Part shown: piece after piece, positions 36,831 through 49,800 of the stretch | Position numbering within the stretch: position 1 is the stretch's first letter | Layout of the letters: the number at the start of each line of letters is the position of its first letter | Assembly (NCBI GenBank): GCA_029204225.1 | Contig: CM055096.1 | Coordinates: 59,318,397-59,382,396, forward strand | Source: Diphasiastrum complanatum | Taxonomy: Eukaryota; Streptophyta; Lycopodiopsida; Lycopodiales; Lycopodiaceae | Direction of reading: 5' to 3' | Length of the DNA: 64,000 nt | Program-made: the position numbers and the translations under genes | The notes under the pieces: model-generated | The model's input: the letters and a program-made list of their open reading frames with translations, nothing else | What the model was told of the DNA's origin: nothing | Database searches by the model: none

Positions 36831-39800
36831 TGACATAAGTATGTCTATCTCAAGCGTAGAGAATGCTTATAGACATGCTATACAACAAATGTCTAAACAT
36901 TCTATTGTTTTTGGTCTAGACTATCCTAGTAATAATGTCGAGTTACATTGGGGTTGGAATGAAATATGAGATCAATTAGATGGAGGCAATTCCCATGACG
37001 TTGGGAAAAATTGGTGGGCGTTGTTATGCCATTCATGGGAGAAGTGTCATTAGGATAGAGAAGGATGATCAGACATTTAATAAACATTTGCAACATAGAA
37101 GAAGAATAGCTATAACTAAGGAAAAATATTAGCAAACATAAATCATACTTAAACTACATAGTATGCTTCATGGGTAGAGCTCTATTGAAAGCATCTACGA
37201 AAACTTTCTTTGATTATTATTGGAAACCACTAAATATTTTTCTAGTCAAGATAGAGTCCATGAGAACAACTTTCCTCTTGATGGTATCTAGTCAATTGTG
37301 GAGGAAAACATTGTATTGATAAAAAGATATTCTCTCGAAAAAAACTAGCCAACTTCCTCTTTTGTTTGTGTGACATGGATATTTGTTGGTATAGTGATTC
37401 CAACTTGTATTCCATTGCTATAAGCCTCATTTTTGGGGATTGAAATGGGTGGTCTATCATGTCCATGATTGGTTTGTTTGATTAATTCATGTAGTCGTGA
37501 TTATGATAACACACTTGTTTGTTTAACAAGGTGTGAAAGTACTGTACTTTAGAACCATAAATGGATCTACAAAATACCCACAAGAGTGATTGGATGCTTG
37601 CTTTACAACCTATCAAAAAACTAGACACAAAAAAGTTAATCTAGATTGGCAATTTGACAATCAACAAGCAAGAACAATCATTAGCATTGATCAATCACTA
37701 AATCCGACTTGGCATGTGTGTACTACAGGCTGTAGTACGGCCTGCAAGCTGAGAAACAAGTACAAATTGATTTGGTTGCATTTGGATCACAAAACTCAAT
37801 GTACAATGTGGAGTAGGTCGAGATTGCCAATGAGCTCCAAAAATAATCTATCTTCTCACTATGGGAGCTTGAAATACATAGCAAAGGTGACTTCCTTTGT
37901 GAAAGGTGGATTTCCAGCATTTAATAAGAAAGTTAACTTGGCTCTCTTGCCCTAAACATTTATAAGCTTTCTGTAATCTTGTTATGTTTTTTTAAAATTT
38001 AAATATCAACATCTTTTTTTATTTGTAACTATTGTTCAACATTTCATTGCAAAGTAATCACTTTATAAGTCAACTCATGCTATATAATGATGTAATGTAA
38101 TAATTTGAGACACTACGTAGTGTCACCAACTTTTTTTGCATATTCTTCATTTACAAATACAAGAGTGAAACTAAGTTAGCTTAATTAGTTGAAAATTCAA
38201 AAGTGAATCACCAACTTTTTTTTGCATATTCTTCATTTAGAAATACAAGAGTAAATCTAAGTTAGCTTAATTAGTTGAAAATTCAAAAGTGAATCACCAG
38301 TGATCAATAAATTATTATCTATATTTAACAATTACTACGATCAAGTATGGTTATTACTTTATGTTCGCAAAAATCATGCAATAATTTCTTAATTGTCTTT
38401 GTTGAATCTTCTTATGTTGTCAAGGCTAACGGGTCAAATGTTAAATGTAGCCACATTGGCACATGCTCAAACCAAGGCTCCTTCCATCTTTGTCATCTTG
38501 ATATACTTGCTTTGTGTTTAGGCTCAATCTATTACTCTACGTACAATGTACATTTGTACATAAACAAATGATAGTGTCGATGGTTGGGAACTACCCAACT
38601 ACCTCGTCATAATAAAAACATCTTTAGGTTCTTAATAGCAAAGTATAACCTAAATTCAATGACTACTAGCATCACATTATATATAGTTATCAATTTGAGT
38701 TTATGAAATAGTTTAGTCTTCGTTGAATGTTATCTAGTTCTTAATATATTACATAATTCATGAAAAAGAAAGCCTTTGTTTGTTCCTATCCATGCCAACT
38801 CTTTGAATTCAAAGCTCAAAAATGAAAAGGAACAAAAGAAAATGTGAGAACTACACCAAAATTTTAGGCCAATTGCATCTAGTAAAATGTCTCTTTACGT
38901 TATATCCATGATTTTATATTATTGTGGGCAATTGTACACATTATGTTTGATTAGTCTCTTGCTCATTTGTATGTAATTCTTACTAATGTCAAACTATCAA
39001 CTACGGGAAAGCTCCTATAATACGAGCAAGTTGTAATTAAGGTTACAAGTGGGGGCCGCACACGAATGGACTTGTGGCGATGCTAGAGAGATATGTAGGT
39101 GATGGATCTCTGGTGATGCTAGAGAGATAGTGCTTGTGATCAATCACCATCATCGTTATTGAGGGTCTTGCACACCCAGGATGTGATCAAATATGAGCTA
39201 CCCTTGTCATATACTATTTATGGTAATCTCAATGCGTCAAATACTTTGTGGCCATTCTTTCGAAAGACCTACAACATTTCAATGAAAGCTATACACAATG
39301 AAAACACATCGGAGCATTGTATAGCCAACTTGGATCAAGTGAGAGCTGAGATCATGTCACCCAAGGGTGGTGGGTGGGAGAGTTATCTTTTCACCATACA
39401 TCCACCAAGCCTCCACCACCCTTAAATCCGCTTGAGGCTACTTGTGCTATCATAGGCATAGCTGGCAACGTGTCCATAGGGTACGATCTTGAAATTCATA
39501 GCGAAAACTAGCTCAAACATTATTTATAAACACTTGCAAAGATGGGTAGACTAGAATGTCAATTCAAACCCCAAGAAGACTATGGGAAGCTATCTATGTA
39601 TATAGTACAAGGAAATATTAATTTTTTGTGAAAACAATGGAGCCTATTCTTTTTTTGCCCTTTATATTTTAGCTTTAGGGAATATGACACACAACTTTTC
39701 TTAGATATGACACTATTCTTGTAAAAAATACATAGATATTTTGTGTTTTTTTTAAATAAATTGAGAGTAGAAAATTAATAATATGATATTTCTTAAAGTA

Positions 39801-40299
39801 GAAAATAACATAAATGTTTTAAAAAGTAGATAAATATCATTTTCTTAAATAATACTATTTAAGGCAGTGTAGGCCTGCAGGACCCCCCCCCCCCCCCCCA
39901 ATCCATGTTGGGTTGTCGCCACCAGGTCACGATTGAGTCTGTGCCCTGCAGCCTGGAGCCCAACCTGTCTGTGGCCCCTCCGCCAATTTGGTCCCTTCAT
40001 TTCGGGGTGGGTCCGTGACCAGGCGGATATTTTGGCCGTTGGATGACCTCAGCCTGCAAATTGCAATGGACGGTGACGGCTACGTCTATTATTGAGACGT
40101 TCGTGGTGGAGAATAAAGGGATATTTCCAACACTTCAACCTTCAGTTTGAAAGCTTCAAATTTGGAAAAGGACAGCAACCCAATGGTAAACAAACCATGC
40201 ATATGGCGGCTGGCCTATTGGTAGATTTTTCTTGAATCCAAAGATTGTCTAGAGGAGCCAATTGGGTTGGGTAAGAGGGAGCCACAGGGGACGGATCAG
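36831..40299. other. Intergenic, no gene recognised
   Basis: Only short chance frames occur. A tandem duplication (38122-38293) and a poly-C run (39883-39899) are the only features I can support. Confidence 0.5.
38122..38296 (+). repeat. Two-copy tandem repeat, unit about 86 bp
   Basis: Units start TCACCAACTTTTTTTGCATA and end AAAATTCAAAAGTGAA; the second differs at only a few positions. A third unit begins and breaks off at 38295. Confidence 0.85.
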
Positions 40300-40302
40300 C
40301 GT

Positions 40303-40446
40303 ATTTTGCACCATCACTGACTTGTCAGTGATGATGCAGACACTGTCCAAGGGTGGTGATGGGAGTCCGTGATGGTCATATTTTGCACCATCATTGACAA
40401 GTCAGTGATGGTGCAGACACTGTCCAAGGGTGGTGACGGGAGGTTG
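40303..40446. repeat. Two-copy tandem repeat with inner palindrome
   Basis: Two units of about 75 bp each contain ATTTTGCACCATCA, a GACTTGTCAGTGATG or GACAAGTCAGTGATG word and GCAGACACTGTCCAAGGGTG. The first has the palindrome TCACTGACTTGTCAGTGA. Frames over it are artefacts. Confidence 0.8.
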
Positions 40447-41958
40447 ACCTCCACCACCTCCCCATTTTTCTTCCCCTCTCCTTGCCCTTTCATCGTTGGA
40501 AGGAAGGGCCCTAGCACTGCCACAACAATGGCAGTGCAAAATAAGGGTGATCCCACAAGGTCTTTGTAGCAATTTTTTTTCTTTGTATAATCCAAGCTAG
40601 GTTACCAAACATAACTTGGTTGAAAAAATAAAAATAAAAAATCATATTGCAACTATGTCATGGAACTGGCCGGGATTCATCAGGTACACTAAGAACCCAA
40701 CTCACCTTACTAGGCTTGTTGGGTAATTGGCTAATCCTACTTGGTTCCATATTACATAGGCTCCAACATTCCCACTAACTTTCTTTTTTGACCCACTACA
40801 CTATTGAGATCTTGGAGCCATGTGCTCCGAGTACAGGCTCGCCCTACCACTCAGTGTATCTTGTATATTTGTGCCAAAGTTAGAAATGCTATCATCTACA
40901 CATACATATATGTATAAAATTTGCACATGTCTACAAACAATGATGAGTCTTTAAGAGGAAGATAGAAAAAAATAACCATCCAAATTAAATTATGTGTTGG
41001 ACGGGAAAGGATACTTCATAAAAAAGCACACCATAAAGCTCCATAAAAAAACCATCCATAAAGCTCAAAATTGATGCACGTATAATTGATAAAAATTAAA
41101 GGAATAATTATCAAGTCATTCTACCGAGACTGAAGATGCTTCTTTAAAGCAAACGGACTATTTAGGGCCTAAGTTATGAAAATTGAGCAAAACATCTGAA
41201 AACTTTTCGAATCAAGGAAGAGGCAAGACTAGAATTCCCAAGTTTGAGAAAAAGAGGGCATGTAGATTCAAAGCCAAGAGTCTAACCAACCACTCTTTAG
41301 GAGGGATAAGCCTAGGATTGTTATTAAAGGAGACAAGTTTGACATCTAAAAGAAGCAAGAACCAGTTTTATGACAGTCAGGAATCTTTGAGAGAGAGGAA
41401 ACCAATAGGCTTATGAGATTTCCAAAGAAGAAATAAATACAAAGGAGCAATACCCCTAAAAACATGTTGCAAAAAAAGATATTCCCAACACTAATCCGAA
41501 GACGAGATATGACAAAGGTGCATGAATAGCCAAGTTTGATTCTTGATGCCCTTGTCATAAATCCTTGAGTCCTCCCAATTTCTAAAGAGCGTAGCACATA
41601 TGCCAAGGATGGAGAGTTAAGAAAACAGTTTAAAAAACCCGACCGGATCAATCACCACAGCACAACGTCAAGTGCAATAAGACAAGACAACAGAATTGCT
41701 CTCCACAAACTGTATATTCAACTAATCAGTAAGTACAAAGATAAAGTTGCTTAAAAGCACTCAAAGGGCTCGTAAAAGAAAGACGGACCAATAATTCTAG
41801 AACTGAGCACACGTGGTGCCGTCGAAATAAGAAAGCACTGTATAAGTCGATCATTGCTATTTTAACTGTCTCCCTCAATGATCAACGTCTCTCTTTATTT
41901 TAGAGTTTACTCTATTCATGGAACATACCTCCATGATAGTATTACAAGTAAAGGTTTT
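40447..41958. other. Intergenic; may include 3' LTR remains of the copia fragment
   Basis: No gene is recognised. A purine-rich TTGAGGGAGACAG (minus strand, about 41865-41877) lies downstream of the copia RNase H fragment and could be its polypurine tract, so an LTR remnant may lie below it. Confidence 0.4.
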
Positions 41959-42570
41959 TTACATAACCAGATCTAAGCCAAGTTTGGCTCTAAAAGTCTC
42001 AAACTTTTCTTTACTTAAAGCTTTCGTAAATATATCAGCAACTTGTAACAACGTAGAATAGTGTACAATACTTATATCCTCAGATTGTAGCTTCTCATGC
42101 ACAAAGTGATATTTTACCTCAATATGTTTTGTCCTTGCGTGAAAGACAAGATTCTTAGCCAATTGTATTCCACTTTGGTTGTCACAGAAAATAACAGTAG
42201 GATTTACCTGCTTCATGTCGATCTCACATAACAACTTACATAGCCAAACAGCTTCCTGGGTAGCAGAACTGAACGCTTTATATTCGGCTTCTGTAGAAGA
42301 AAGAGAAATAGTATCTTGCTTCTTGCTAGACCATGAAAAACAATCGCTACCAAAATTGAAGGCATAGCCTGTTGTTGACTTTCTATCATCTACATTTCTT
42401 GCCCAATCAGCGTCAACATAACCCTGCAACTTAGGTAAAACACTTTGTCTTTTGTAGATTAGGCCAAGGTTAGGTGTACCTTTCACATACCTCAAAATCC
42501 TTTTCGCAGCTTTCCAATGGTCCATAGTGGGTGATGACATGAATTGGCTAATCAAACTTACACCATGCCA
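41959..42570 (-). mobile_element. Ty1/copia fragment: RNase H and pol C-terminus
   Basis: One open frame carries SQFMSSPTMDHWKAAKRILR, GYVDADWA, DDRKSTTGYAF, SSTEAEYKAF, FCDNQSGIQLAKN, HARTKHIEVKYHFVHEK and ADIFTKAL, typical of the end of copia pol. The similarity stops abruptly near 42560 (just before SQFM), so the element is 5' truncated. It belongs to a different copia lineage from the 25-31 kb element. Confidence 0.88.
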
Positions 42571-43139
42571 ATATATTATTGTCATGTGGCACCCAAATGA
42601 CCTATAGCTCCAAACCAACGTCCTATCACAATGAGATTGTCACCTCGCGTGACATGTTGTGTGCCCTTATGGGTATGTAACACAAGGCCTCTTGCAATTT
42701 TTCTCAGTTATCAATGACATATTATGCACCAACAAAAGGTAGATAGCTAAGTCCAATCACAATTGTTTGTTTTGCCCGGCGGGATATTTGAAAATCACAA
42801 AAATTTGGCCGAGAAAGTTAAATACAATTTCCGTCCGTCAGCCAATGTTACAGTTCGTCACAGATGGACACCATTCATTGGGACACATAAGTGTTGAAAG
42901 CGTGCGAAGTCAAAAACAGCATCTTGACAAAGGGCCCATTTTGAGTTCTAATACCCCCTAATGAAATCTTGCAAAGTTTGCCCTTGCTCATGAAGTCATG
43001 ACTTTACTAGAGTATGCCGATACAAACTTTCCCATAAAACATTGAACCTCTCATTATGAACTTTGAAATGGATCTCCCCTTACTTTTTCTTGCATATTTT
43101 ATGAAATTTGATGCTCCTTTTTTGGAATATCATGAAATC
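42571..43139. other. Intergenic, no gene recognised
   Basis: Nothing beyond chance frames is seen. Confidence 0.5.
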
Positions 43140-43395
43140 TAAGGAGGGGGGGGGGGGGAGGCCCTGCCTGAGGGCCTTCCTTGCTGGGAGGGCCCTTGCC
43201 CGAGGGCGGGAGCCTGAGGGCAGGCCCCGACCAGCAAGGAAAGCCCGAGGGCTTCGGGCCTTCCCCTACGTAATGCCATTGTGCAAAGGTTTTTTTTTTT
43301 TTTCAATTTTTGGCGGTACCGTACGACCGTACGCTTGGACCAGTTTTTTTTTTTTTTTTTTTCGATTTTTTGTCGTTTTTTTTTTCGCAATTTAT
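43140..43395. repeat. GC-rich palindromic block and T-runs
   Basis: A poly-G run is followed by repeated GAGGGC/GCCCTC words with the inverted pair CCTTCCTTGCTGG and CCAGCAAGGAAAG (near 43217-43245). Beyond lies a GGTACCGTACGACCGTACG word between two T-runs. The layout (reused GC word plus T-run core) matches the insertions in the ASG1-like intron. Confidence 0.5.
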
Positions 43396-43455
43396 TTTAC
43401 GTTTGTGGTGGAATGTGGATGTGGACAGCCAATGACGGGCTGCCACATAGCACAT

Positions 43456-43605
43456 GCACATTCCACCGGAGAGAGGAGAGAGAACGTGCATTCCACCGGA
43501 GAGAGAACGTGCATTCCACCTGAGAGAGGAGAGAGAACGTGCATTTCACCGGAGAGAGAAAAAAGAAAGTGAATTCCATCGAAGAGAGGAGAGAAAATGA
43601 CAGAT
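43456..43605 (+). repeat. Minisatellite GAGAGAACGTGCATTCCACCG
   Basis: About five to six imperfect units, some extended by GAGAGAG, lie in tandem. The unit ends vary (CCACCGGA, CCACCTGA, TTCACCGGA). Confidence 0.8.
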
Positions 43606-44239
43606 TCTTTGGAGAGAGAAAATTGGATGGACATTATGCTCTTGGAGGTGGTCCCAAAATACAAAGGACACCTGAGCACAAGGCATTACGGTTTGGTAAG
43701 AAACTTTCATAGGAGCATTGTGCTCTTAGAAGGATCATAATTGTTTTCGAGAAAGATATGCATAAGTGAGAGTAATAAAAGCATTTCAGCCACCATTTAA
43801 ATATGGAGTAGCTTGAAGGTCTCCGATAATTTAAAACGGTTTTACCGACGCAAAGCAACCACCCAATCAGTATCAACCAACTATATTGATAAGAAAAAAA
43901 AAAAAAAGAGAAATTATTAGCAAAAACATCAACTTATTTTTAGCAGTTTTATTGTCACACGTTTTAGGCATGGCCTAAAGATGGAGAGCCCACATGGTGA
44001 CGAAGTGGCCTTTTGAGAGGCCACAATTTCACAATATCACCCACCTTGTTATTGTAGAATTTTAGAGTTGCAAGATGAAAGTTGACGGCTACGAAATTCA
44101 AGATTTGAAGAGCGCTATCGATATACGTTTCTTCAGAATTGAAAGGAAACGACAACAAAAGATACCCTTTTTCATTGCCCAGCCGCCACAGGCCCCACCA
44201 GTAAATCAGCGACGATACGATCCGGTGACGACCTTTTTA

Positions 44240-44813
44240 GGGCCACGTGGCGGATACCTATTCGCTTACAGCAACAAGAAGACTGTCGCTCTCTGCTAGC
44301 GTGGCATACACTTATTGGCGGCCTGGCAATGGCAGGTCAGAACCTCGTATCTTACTAGCACGCTGTGGTCTTATTCTCGCCACCGTTAGATCTTCGTACC
44401 TACATTCAGATTTTGCCACATTATTTTATATCTGACTATCGATCTACCTCCACGTGGCATTGCTGACGCGTGGCAAGCATCCAAGTGGGCCTGCTTACGA
44501 TTCGTGTATCCTGTCTCTCAGGCTTTCGTGGCACTGGAATACTATGCTCGCCACCGTCGATTAGTTTAAAGCTATTCAGATCTCTCCACGTGTCAGGAGC
44601 TAGCTCCCTTAAAAGGTCTTAGATGGTCGGTTTTACACGTGGCGGACATCCAAGTGGGACCACGGACTCCCGCCACCAGCGTCTCTCTGTCGCTCTCAGT
44701 GCCTTTGTGTCACCGTAATTTTAAGCCCTCCACCATCCAGATTACGACACGTGTCACATCTCCTGGCTTTATAAATATTAGAACGGCTTGACATCCCGGT
44801 AGGCGGAAACGGT

Positions 44814-44849
<36 letters not shown>

Positions 44850-45140
44850 GATCGTGTTCACACTAGCGCTCGAAGCTCCGCACCGTTCGATACTATGATA
44901 GAGGGTTAGATTAAGACACGTGGCAAACTGTAATGTATCGGCAGTGGCCGATGTTATGTGTGGCTATTATCCAACTGTGCGATCGTAAAGTTTCTAGTGC
45001 TGCTAAGTATGCCCCGTGGCTCTCTCTCTTTCCGTTTTTCCCCTTCTCTCTCCTCAGCTGTCTTAGACACACGAGGACTCGAAACTGCCCACCGTTAGAT
45101 ATGGTCCGAAGCCGAGCAGATTATGCCACGTGGTAGTTTG
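44240..45140 (+). promoter_or_regulatory. G-box/ABRE-rich promoter region of the ERD6-like gene
   Basis: Seven CACGTG cores occur in about 900 bp (near 44243, 44451, 44587, 44636, 44748, 44917, 45127), most as CACGTGGC or CACGTGTC, plus two ACGCGTGGC. The words (C/G)CGTGGC...ATCCAAGTG(G/T)G recur at about 44470, 44640 and 45170, so the region grew by duplication. A TATAAATA at 44770-44777 is followed by a pyrimidine-rich (CT)n patch at 44816-44847, a plausible core promoter. CACGTGGC cores are classic ABA/bZIP sites; regulation of the transporter by them is inference. Confidence 0.55.
44816..44847 (+). repeat. (CT)n microsatellite downstream of a TATA box
   Basis: About 15 CT units about 40 bp below TATAAATA; may act as a plant Y-patch in the leader. 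Confidence 0.8.
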
Positions 45141-45228
45141 GAATGGCTTGAAAGCTGCCATGTGGCCAGTGGACGCGTGGCTCCTATCCAAGTGTGCGAA
45201 CTTAAAACGCAAATTCCCCTCTCTCGCC

Positions 45229-45252
45229 CCCCCCCCCCCCCCCCCCCCCCCC
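45229..45252. repeat. Poly-C tract
   Basis: About 23 C residues, followed by a short (CCATCT)n run at 45319-45343. Confidence 0.9.
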
Positions 45253-46780
45253 GCGCTTTCTCTTTTCTCTGCTTTTGCTGTCTGCTGTTTTGTGTGGATG
45301 GATCGTCGTCGACCGATCCATCTCCATCTCCATCTCCATCTGCATCCGCTGGAGCACCAGTGCCCATTTTCTGTTCCTCTCTGCCCTTTTCTGCTTTCCT
45401 GATATTTTTCTGCTTTTGGTACAAAAGGACGGACGCATTCCCTGACTTTTGGATCGCAGAAAACGTCCTCCTCTGCAAGGCATTCGCCTTTTTCGACCTC
45501 AATCCCTGCCCAAATCTCTTCTGACTTCGAGAATACACCAAATCTCTTCTAATTCCCAGAATCATCTCTCAATTGCTCATTTCTAGCTGCGATCTTCTTC
45601 TTTTTTTGCTCCTGTTTCACTTTCTGACTGCATCTGCATCTAGATTATACAATCAGTTCCCGGTTGTTTTCATTACCTCTGCTTCTGATACAATTCATTT
45701 CGTTTTCTGGGTGCCAGAGAATAATACAATTTATTTTGTTTTCTGGAAGCCAGTTCTTCGAGGATAATACGATTCATTTCGCCTTCTGGGTGCCTGTTCT
45801 TTGAGGATAATAGTTTGGAGGTTTTTCCAGGAAAAATGAATGATGCCTTTCCGAGGAACAGAGCTTGAATGCTTCTGTGATCTGATCTGATTCATATATT
45901 GGTTGTTTCGGGCTTTCGAACAGAGGATTCTGTGCGAAAGCCCGTTGCAATTGTGCTAGTTTCAGAGGAATCAAGCAGCATTGCTCGGAAGATAGTAGTG
46001 TGTTATTGATCCTTTGTAGTTATTGTATAAAACTTTTGAGACCGCAGATTAGTTAGATCTTTAACTCCTGTTTGTAATAATATCGATTCGAGGAACAAAT
46101 TGCATCAAGTCTCGAGGTTACGATGGCATAAGCCAAGCGTACCATCAAAATTGGGAAGTGAAACTCATTGTTGAGACATCTACCCGGCTCAATTGGAGTG
46201 GTGAGTTTCGACAATTCTTTATCACTTAGAATCTGTTCAGTCATTCTTAGTTCGTGACAAATGCTACAGCAAAACAAAATTTACATTGTCCATGGCATTC
46301 GTTTGTTTTCCTCAATTTTCAAGCTCCACTTTTCTCTTAACATATGCTTGCCGTTACCTTATATGCAATTGATCATAAGCTTCAAAGAGCATGTAAGCTT
46401 AAGAAAGGAAAATGGCTCCAAGAGCATATGGTATAGCCGGATATTTAGAATTGGCTCGGATCATAGCAATTCTGGAGGCAATTTGTGCATTAGAATGCAG
46501 TAGCATTAAGGTTTTATTTAGAGATTTCAAAATGGCAACAAGAGTGAATGATCAAATCAATGTAGCCACTAATATTAGTTTGATTTCTGTTTTTATAGAT
46601 GATTTTTTTTTTTGAATTTGACATGGCAGATCTTGCGTTGTCACACAAAAGTTTGGGCAATATGTGAGATTGCTTCATTTTACCCCCTTGTAATTGCACT
46701 GATGATATACAGGCGCTTTGTTACTGCACTATTCTATTTTGTATGATCAATCTGAATATTTCTCTTTCTTCCATTTCCAG
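45253..46780 (+). other. Probable 5' leader and leader intron of the ERD6-like gene
   Basis: T-rich sequence ends with TTCCATTTCCAG at 46780, a strong acceptor 37 bp before the ATG. This suggests a leader intron, so the transcription start probably lies in the 44.8-45.5 kb region. No coding frame here is credible. Confidence 0.45.
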
Positions 46781-46817
46781 CCGGTGGGCTGCAGCTTGAC
46801 GATCCAGCAAAGCAGCC

Positions 46818-49800
46818 ATGGGAGCCCAATCCGACTCAAAAAAGGCAGAAGAATCCGAGAATAATCCCAAATTGCTCTCTCAATTGAGCATAAAAGTGGA
46901 GTCCAAAGCGGCAGACGCTTCGGATCAGCTATGCAAACCACTGCTGAAAAAAAGCGGCTCAAGGAAAGCTTCATCGCATCGACATCATGCATCCAGCACC
47001 CTGGTGCCATTTTTGTGCACTTTGGTTGTGGCAATGGGTCCTCTGTCACTGGGCTTAGCGGTATGCACCTGACTGGAAATTATTCGCCCTCATCTATCTT
47101 CTGCCTTTGATGTGGCAACTAAATCTTCGCTTGGTACATTCTATTATGGGGCCAAAGAAATTAAAATCTGGGCTTTTCTTGATTGTTGCTTGGATCCTGG
47201 TGATCCAAGTAAGATTACCTTGCATTACTTTTTCAAACAGCAAGGGCTCTTCACGGAAGATGTGAGATGGATTTGTTCTTCAAGGATTGCTTTCTTCAAG
47301 CATGGCTCTATTTTACTTTAAATAAACGATCTGAAAGCAGGTCTAGGCATTCTTCTACCCAAGCAATATTTTGGATCTTGTTTATATGGAGGGGTTGTTT
47401 GGTGCATGGAACTTCAAAATTATAGTTGTAAGCTTTTTGTTGACATCCAACTATGGAAATTGGTCCCACACTTGCTATTGTTTCCGTGTTGTGTCTGACG
47501 ACAAGGAACTATTTAAAAAGAAACTGAAATTTGCCCCTTCTTTTACCTCTTTTATCTTTATTTAGATCTGCTGTTGTTTGTCCCTTAGGTGCATGATCTG
47601 TAAGGCATGAACCAAGATATCAATAACTAAATCTACAAGCTTGCTGATGTAAACCGACAGATAAACTTGCTACTACAGTACATTGATTGCCCTTTAGATT
47701 TACCTTTTATCACCATAAAGCAGAAAAAGGACCCAAAGCTGGGGGAATTTGGTTATGGGACGGTCTTAAGTTCTGGTGAAGACATGGAAAAGTACTCAGG
47801 AAGATGAGATTGACTCCTAGTATCAACTTTCAGAACTTGATTTGAAGCTTAGATTTACAGTTTTTCATGTTGTTGGGGATGATCGTTCGTATGCACTTTA
47901 GTTTATTCATGAAACAAAAGCAAAGCATCTGGGTGAAAGCTTGAGGCTTGAGCACAAAAGATGGAACTATGAGCAAATTTGCAAGCCATTCGAATCAACC
48001 TGTAACATTGGCACTAGTGCAATGAATGTTACCATGGTACAATGCTGGAGAGCTAGAACAAGGAGTTTCTAAGATTACTAACACCAGAGGCAATCCGTGC
48101 GGAAATCTAATGAGATCTCAAAGTCACAATGGTTAAAAACGGCCACATGCGTTCAATTCATGTTCCAGGTTCTCTGTTGTACTGTGATTGCGATAGAATA
48201 TTGGATAAAGTCTAGAATTGTAAATCACGTTTCATAGTATATATGGTAACTTTTGTTTCCCTGGGAATCTCTCTGCACTGACTGACCTTTGATGTGATGG
48301 CTGATACGATGTTACTAAGATCCATTTGAACAAGTCAATGTGTTTTCTGAAAAGTTCTTTAGGAAGGAAATCTTTTTTCACTTTGTCTGTCTGAAGGGGA
48401 ATTCTCGCATATCTAGTAAAGAATGATCTCCATCAAGGAACACTACGTATCAAGCACAAATTCTTTTGATGAATTTCTACAGCAAGACATGTCCTATTAA
48501 GTGGGGAATTTTCAGTTTTAGTCCATCATGTGATTTGTTCGGCAGAAATTGGCATCCTGTTGCACTTTCGCAGTATTTCAGTATAAGTTTTAATTGTGTA
48601 AATGCAAGCTCACCATCGCACAGAGACAATAGATTCTTATTCCTCTCATTTGCGTGATTTGCCAGTATATCAGCAGCATTTGACAGTTTGCATATACTTT
48701 GGAGGCATAAGCTCCTGTGGACTGGTTTGCAGACTTGTTGAAGTTAATTTCATGGTTATCACAGGCTAAAAAAGACTAATTATGTTTGGTTTGCAGCTTG
48801 GTTACACATCCCCAACACAACCAGGCATCATGAAGGATTTGAAACTCAGTATTCCCCAGGTAGAGATTCCATCTCACTTGCACCATTTTCATCACATCAA
48901 AAAAAAATTTCATGTGAGTGTTCAAGTTTCTAAGATTCCTTCAAACATATTTAATCACTCCAATGTACGTTTGCATAACTTTCAAACCGCTATATCTGTT
49001 AAGTAAAGCACTAATACAGCAAAAGTTAAAATGAAAGTGAATTAGGATTTTATTTATGTCACAGGTTATCATATGCTCAAGTAGCTGTGCCAACTAATAT
49101 TTTCTGTGATTATCGGTCTATGCTAATTGTGTCCATAATGTATTTACTAGTATTTTGAGACCTCCTCATCTCTCCAGCCAAGCTGAGAAAATTTAGCACA
49201 CACGTCCTGCAGTTTGTTGTTGGTCCACTCATCGGATCATTTGCTATAAGATTTTTTATATTGGGTTCTGTTAATGTGGAAATGTGTTTTCTTGATTGGA
49301 GCAGTATTCCTTTTTTGGCTCGCTGGTAAATGTGGGAGCGATGGCTGGTGCCATCGTAAGTGGACAAATTGCTGACCGGATTGGACGAAAAGGGGTGAGT
49401 GCATATGTGCTACTTAGATAGTTTTGTCCATTCACTCTCATCTTTCAAACTACCATTCCATATAGTTGTTCATGGAAGAATATTCCTCTATACTTTGAAA
49501 ATAAAAAATACTGTCCCTCTAATGCAGAGAGGTTTTTTTGTCCACAGCTGTTGTCTTTTGTAGCTAGTATTTTTGCTGGATGTGTTATTGGTTGTGCTAT
49601 ACTCTGGAATTAAACTTACTATCTTTTCAATGCAGATAAGTTTTTTGTCCACAGCTGTTGTCGTTTGTAGTTGTAGTGACATATTAGTTGTAGAGGTTTT
49701 TTGTTGTCGTTTGTACCTGGGTGTGTTGTTGGTTGTTTTTCAAGTGAGGCCCTTGTTTTAGAGGTATTTAAGAATATTTGGCTTGGATTGTATCAGGCTC

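Noticed and set aside
45095-45565. Frames with poly-Pro or poly-Gly near 45.2 kb
   Set aside because: Created by the poly-C tract and the CCATCT repeat in a leader region.
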